Assembly (NCBI GenBank): GCA_039105265.1
Contig: JAPFFF010000015.1
Coordinates: 372,001 to 436,000 of the forward strand
DNA: 64,000 bases
Source: Tritrichomonas musculus
Taxonomy: Eukaryota > Parabasalia > Tritrichomonadida > Tritrichomonadidae
Reading direction: 5' to 3'
Each line of letters begins with the position of its first letter. Within the stretch, counting starts at the first letter, position 1. The position numbers and the translations under genes are program-made. The notes below the pieces were generated by a model that saw only the letters and a program-made list of their open reading frames with translations, made no database searches and had not been told where the DNA came from. Of this stretch, positions 59,651 through 64,000 are shown piece after piece.

Positions 59651-60309
59651 GAATAAATTCATAGATTATAAGTTTAAATGGAGGTATTTATCCAACTGTT
59701 TTGTCCTTAACGATCAGATATTTCTTTTGAAAAATAATCATACTTAATATATTTTCACATCAAAACTTTTAGATATTTCTTTTGTACAGTAAAAACAACC
59801 GCCTTTTACCATTCAATTTGTCTTGGACCAACTTGAATAAACTCTGAAAAAATTAAAATAATATATTGAAATTTATTTCTAGTCAATTTTATACTTTTTA
59901 TATCTTTCTTGAACAAAATATTATATTAATATATTAATATATTATGAATTAAATACATACATAAATATATTTACAAAAATGTAATTAATTTTGCTAATTA
60001 TTTGGAAAGATATCGTGATAAATCGTTTGGTTCTATAAATCTTTTAATTTCAATATTTTTTAACGGTTTTTATTTTCAAAAAAAAGATCGCTTCTAAGTC
60101 AACATTCTCAGTGAAAAAAACTTATTAAACAATATCTAATAGCTTTTAAATTCTAAACCACGGAGAAAAAACAAAAGAATAATGCTTTTAGGAAAACAAT
60201 ATTTAATTAATTCTTATGGCGATATTGAAGAATTTCCCATATTTTCTTCGGGATATTAATTTATTTAATGAAATAATAAACTTTTTTTAGTTTCTATTGC
60301 CCAAAGACA
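59651..60309. other. AT-rich intergenic DNA
   Basis: No coding region or repeat recognised beyond A/T runs and a TATTAATATATTAATATATTA string near 59,930. Confidence 0.6.
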
Positions 60310-62150
60310 AAGTATCATTTAAAAGATTTAGTTCAGATCAATTACCGACAAGCCATCAGCTTCATTTAATATTAAAGGTGGAACATCTGATAAAGCTTCT
60401 CCATTTTTTATGTCGCCGTTTTTCAAGTTTTTTAATACTTGACTTAAGTTTATATCGAAATCTTGCTCATTCATTGGCCGGCCATTTTCGTGCTCAAAAA
60501 GTTCATTTAAAGGCCTTTCTCTGTTAAGCCAGTAGTTTTTTAATAAGTTTTCATCATTATAATTTGCATTATTGGTCATCGCAAATTGAGATGATAAAGG
60601 TTCTTCAATATTAAAGGGAACGAAACCTGACTTTTTAAATCCACTTTCAATATTATGTATGGTTGAACTTTTTCTTAAAGAATTTATAAACGCTTTTATC
60701 TAAAAATCTCTTAGTTGATTAGCTGTTTGCTTGGCAATATCAATTCCATTCTGAAAAAAAAAGAGTCAAATCGTTCTTAAATAAGCTCCTCTTTGAAATT
60801 TGTTTTTAGCGGTGCTGCCACGCTCTTATCTAATGCTTGAAGAAGATGTGAGGTGTGAGGTGGCAGCAAAACTAGATCAATATTAAACAAATATAGTATC
60901 AAACAAGCTGTAAAACTATATCGAGATGGATGTCCATCTACGATCAGAAGAATTCTGTCGTCTCTGATTTGGCTTAGTAAATTCTGACGGTAAATGGCCA
61001 ATTGGCAAATGAGAATTAAACAATAGTAAATAAAAGTATTTTTGGTTTGCCAACCGGCCATTGTACCACAAAAATAGCAAAGTCCCGAGTATTGTTGGAG
61101 TTTTCTTAGAGTCTTCTTGTTTGGTAGTATGATAACAGGATCGAAAATAACACCAGAAGCTGTGAAAGTGACACATCCTGTAAGATGTGGCACTTTTACA
61201 TCTTCTGGGATCAAAGGCAATCTTCCTTTTTTATCCAGTACTTTTAGACGCCTCTTCGCCGTCAACATCGTCTCATCCATGTTAAGGATGAGACGACTAT
61301 CTCTCTTTAAAACATGTTCATGAAGCAACATGTAAAAATAAATCACGGTAAAGTTACAGCTATGTCTTCAATCAGTAGTATATATAAATTCGATTTTTTG
61401 ATAGAGCTCTCTGAATTCGACTTTTTGAGACAGCACTCTGAATTCGACTTTTTGATAGAGCTCATTGAATTAAAATTTTGGTGGAAGTAAACTTTTTGAT
61501 AGAGCTTAATGAATTAAAAATTTTGGTGTATGGAACTTTTTGAATAGATATTTTTGGTGGATGGAAATTTTTGAATAAAAATTTTTCACGCCCAGCGGAC
61601 GCCTGGAACTCTATCAAATAGTTCATCGGACATATATCTATTCAATTTCTTGGCCGAACCGATATCTATTCAAAAAGTTTTAAGGCTATATACCTTCTCA
61701 AAAAGTTCAAAGGGCAAATAGATATTCAAAAAGTTTATCGAACAGATATCTATTCAATTTCTTGGTCGGACAAGTAAGCTCTAAAAAAGTTCAAAGGCCA
61801 GATACCTTCTCAATCTCTTAAATAGCCAGATTACCTCTCAATATCTTGGACGAACGAATACCTATTGAATTATCTGGCCTGACAAACAAGCTCTCAAAAA
61901 GTTCGATGACCTTATATCTTTTCAAAAAGTCATTTCTGGCCGATAAATGAAGGGATGTTTAAACGGACCCGAAGGGACGTTAAAAAATCACGCCATTTAT
62001 ATATACTACTCAATCAAATTCAATTTGCTGCGGAGATGCAATTCGAAAATCGCTGTCTTTAACTATGTTATTTAGCCACGTCTTTGATGAAGGGTTGGTT
62101 GAAGTAAACATTAATGCTAATTCAGGACAATTTATGCAACTTAGTAAAAT
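60310..62150 (-). pseudogene. Pogo-like (DDE_1) transposase relic, interrupted by a small element
   Basis: Minus-strand text includes NMDETM (first catalytic Asp), LLIVDGHPSRYS (second) and LPPHTSHLLQALDKSVAAPL (third, family QPLD). Downstream of these comes a C-terminal region with GFKKSGFVPFNIEEPL, another family mark. Upstream (62,016-62,150) lies N-terminal text TNPSSKTWLNNIVKDSDF, then RIASPQQIEF. The copy has several stops and at least one frameshift, so it is inactive. A 638-bp element (61,374-62,011) is inserted between the N-terminal and DDE parts. It belongs to the Tc1-mariner superfamily, pogo/Tigger branch. Confidence 0.85.
61374..62011. mobile_element. 638-bp non-coding element with AGTAGTATA ends
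   Basis: The ends AGTAGTATATATAAAT (61,374-61,389) and its exact reverse complement (61,996-62,011) are flanked by 5-bp copies CAATC (61,369-61,373 and 62,012-62,016). Inside, the left half repeats CTTTTTGATAGAGCT strings and the right half the reverse (TCAAAAAGTTC), so the whole is roughly a large imperfect palindrome. The first nine bases and the duplication length equal those of the inner Polinton-like element. It carries no gene. Confidence 0.8.
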
Positions 62151-62811
62151 GTTAGCTCTTGAATATCTTTTTTTTTTTATATAATGCCCAAGTGAAATTC
62201 AGTACATCGCAGGGATGCAATTCGCATCATCAGATGCTCCACCGATTATTCCAAAGAAAATATCTGAATTATATTTGGAAAGATATTTTTTTCCTTGACC
62301 TTTCATTTTCGGTTCTCAAAAGTCAAGGCCAGAGGTTCTGGCAAGAGCATGAGTCAAAGCTGTGCGCCCACTAAGGCTAAACTGGAGAATCAATTCATTA
62401 TATGTTGACTTTTGATACAATCTAGTATGAACAATTTGGAATTGAATAGGAGAAAGGTAACCTCTCTGGACTGAGGATTCGATTTGATCAGATCTGGAAC
62501 TTGCATTGTAAATAGTGATGTGAAAATAACCAAAGTTGAATCAAACTTTTTGAATTCATTTTTTTTTCGGTTTGTTTGAAAAAAATGCGGTTAAACGACG
62601 AAAACAATAGAAAATTCACCTTTTTTGTTATTCGTTATTGGTGAAATTTTATTTCAAATTTTCTTGTACCAAATTGAATGATTGCTTTTTTATATTTTTC
62701 AAATTTCAATATTATTTCAATTAAGAAAATAAAAATTAATTCAATTTTCTCTTATTCTTTTCAAAATAAAATTTTGGTCCAAGACTAATTGAATTCAGTC
62801 CAAGATTATTT
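62151..62811. other. Intergenic region with a possible second transposon fragment
   Basis: Near 62,200 the sequence GATGCAATTCGCA recalls the pogo N-terminal text just to the left (GATGCAATTCGAA at about 62,037). This may be a decayed second copy or a duplication. The rest (62,400-62,811) is AT-rich without a recognised gene. Confidence 0.4.
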
Positions 62812-63059
62812 TTAAGGTACAAATCCAGCACGTTATTTTTTGAAAAGGAGAACGTTAAATATTTGAATAGTTGCATGTCTCAGAAAAAGTTTAAATTGGC
62901 TAGGTTTGTTTTTGACACTTATTTTACAATTTAAACAAATTTTATGACATGCTATATGAAATGGATGAAAATAATCGTTTTTTATTTGACATGTCATTTT
63001 ATTCTTTCCAAATGTCAAAAAAAATTGCGGTTACTAAACGTACTTGATTTGTACCTTAA
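62812..63059. mobile_element. piggyBac-like MITE with TTAA flanks
   Basis: The left end TTAAGGTACAAATCCAGCAC and the reverse complement of the right end (63,038-63,059) agree at 20 of 22 bases. The flanking TTAA on both sides fits the target site of piggyBac transposons, and GGTACAAATC would be the terminal repeat. About 240 bp long. The minus strand has a 61-codon open frame with a Cys-rich segment (HKICLNCKI). That frame is probably fortuitous or a fragment of a parent gene. Confidence 0.6.
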
Positions 63060-64000
63060 TTACTGTAAAATGAAAATACTTTTTGAAAACTTTTTAACTT
63101 TTTAACTTTTTGAATACTTTTTTATACTTTTTTTATTCAATTTTTGCTAAATAATGCATAATAATATAGTTAAAATAGCTTCCCTATTCATCCTGCAATT
63201 CAAGGAGCCCGATTCGGCTTCGCGCAGCCCCATGGTGATTACTGGTGTGCATATTCCTGAAAAATAATGTAAAAATATAAAAATTCATATCAAAAAAAGC
63301 AAATAGTTATAAGTTTTCGGTAAAATTTTAATTTACGATTTTTTTGGTCAATTTCCTTAACAGAGTAAGTCAAAGTTCACCTTAAGATGGCGGTTTTTTA
63401 CTTTCCAGGAGTAGCTTCATGAATAGAAAAACCATTCAAAAAGTGGTGTAGAAAAAAACGATTGCCCTTCAATTTTTTTTTTTTTTTTTGATAAAACACA
63501 GATGGGTCCCGACTCAATATGCTGGGACTTTTTGGGACTTAATAGGTTTTTTATTTAATCATATTATGATATGTTTAATTATATAAGATTTTCTTTAATT
63601 ACACCGATACGATTATTATATATTTATTTATATTTAAAGATAATCATATTTTAATCTTAAAATATAAAATTGAAAGGAATATCATTCAAAATTTTGAGAG
63701 AAATTTAGTATTTATCATTCTATTTGAAACTTCTGAAAACTCATTTAAAACTAATTAACAATATTATAGTTGCTCTAATTGCCTGGAAATAAATGGATTT
63801 TGAGTATTTTTTTCAAAACATCGAAATGAATTATTATATATAGTCCTTTTCCCTTAAATTTTCAACATTAATTATGAAAATTAAAAAAATTGGTATTGAT
63901 ATTTTATTATTATGCATTTTTAATGTGAAATCTTCTTTTTTTTTGGAGGATTTCGTATTTAATAAACTTAAAATTTAACTTTTTGAGAATATTATTTTCA
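63060..64000. other. AT-rich intergenic DNA to window end
   Basis: No gene recognised. A short GC-rich patch at about 63,190-63,250 (GGAGCCCGATTCGGCTTCGC) stands out. A T run at about 63,472-63,489 and AT-rich sequence follow. Confidence 0.55.

Noticed and set aside
60297-60527. Plus-strand frame over the pogo relic
   Set aside because: Antisense shadow of the transposase C-terminal region.
1-64000. CRISPR array, rRNA genes, or bacterial operons
   Set aside because: No regular repeat-spacer pattern, rRNA core sequence or ribosome-binding-site pattern was seen; the gene set is eukaryotic.

Overview
The window looks like nuclear DNA of a parabasalid protist, most likely a tritrichomonad (Tritrichomonas or Histomonas type). 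The DNA is very AT-rich. The host genes I read are all single uninterrupted reading frames, packed closely on both strands. Some genes have an initiator-like TCAYWYY motif just before the ATG, as in Trichomonas. A kinesin-2 accessory subunit (KAP3) indicates a flagellate. The genus is an inference; the eukaryotic gene content is seen directly.

Positions 1-43,700 are an ordinary host gene block: large coiled-coil proteins (3.3-7.4, 9.5-15.0 and 37.2-39.3 kb), a REXO-type RNA exonuclease, poly(A)-binding protein, TAF10, a VPS4-type AAA ATPase, one tRNA-Ser(CGA), an NTMT1-type N-terminal methyltransferase, a MYG1 hydrolase, the TFIIH helicase XPB, an HMG-box protein, exportin-1/CRM1, KAP3, an inositol polyphosphate kinase, CCT-theta, and a casein-kinase-1 family kinase ending in a CaaX box. 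Several neighbours are divergent pairs that share a short promoter region. Two short non-coding inverted-repeat elements (about 1.2-2.1 kb and 32.6-33.2 kb) look like MITEs.

Positions 43,748-57,830 are mobile DNA: two nested Polinton/Maverick-like elements. The outer one (about 6.1 kb of its own sequence) has 301-bp terminal inverted repeats and a 5-bp target duplication. It carries virion-type genes (fibre-like, coiled-coil and small structural proteins). Inside one of its coding regions sits a second element of 7,932 bp, with 537-bp terminal repeats and its own 5-bp target duplication. The inner element carries a likely major capsid protein, an A32/FtsK-type packaging ATPase, an adenovirus-pVI-like small basic protein, a fibre-like protein and other open frames. 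I see no DNA polymerase B, no integrase and no protease in either. The paired repeats match wherever I compared them, so both insertions look recent.

Positions 57,831-64,000 are a transposon graveyard: a Tc1/mariner relic, an unrecognised decayed coding region, a pogo-like transposase relic, and a piggyBac-like MITE with TTAA flanks. The pogo relic is interrupted by a 638-bp element whose ends (AGTAGTATA) and 5-bp target duplication match the inner Polinton-like element.

The most notable result is the set of three AGT-ended, 5-bp-duplicating elements of very different size in one 18-kb stretch. Two of them hold virion genes but none has a recognisable replication or integration enzyme. This suggests a family of satellite or capsid-only elements moved in trans by an integrase encoded elsewhere.
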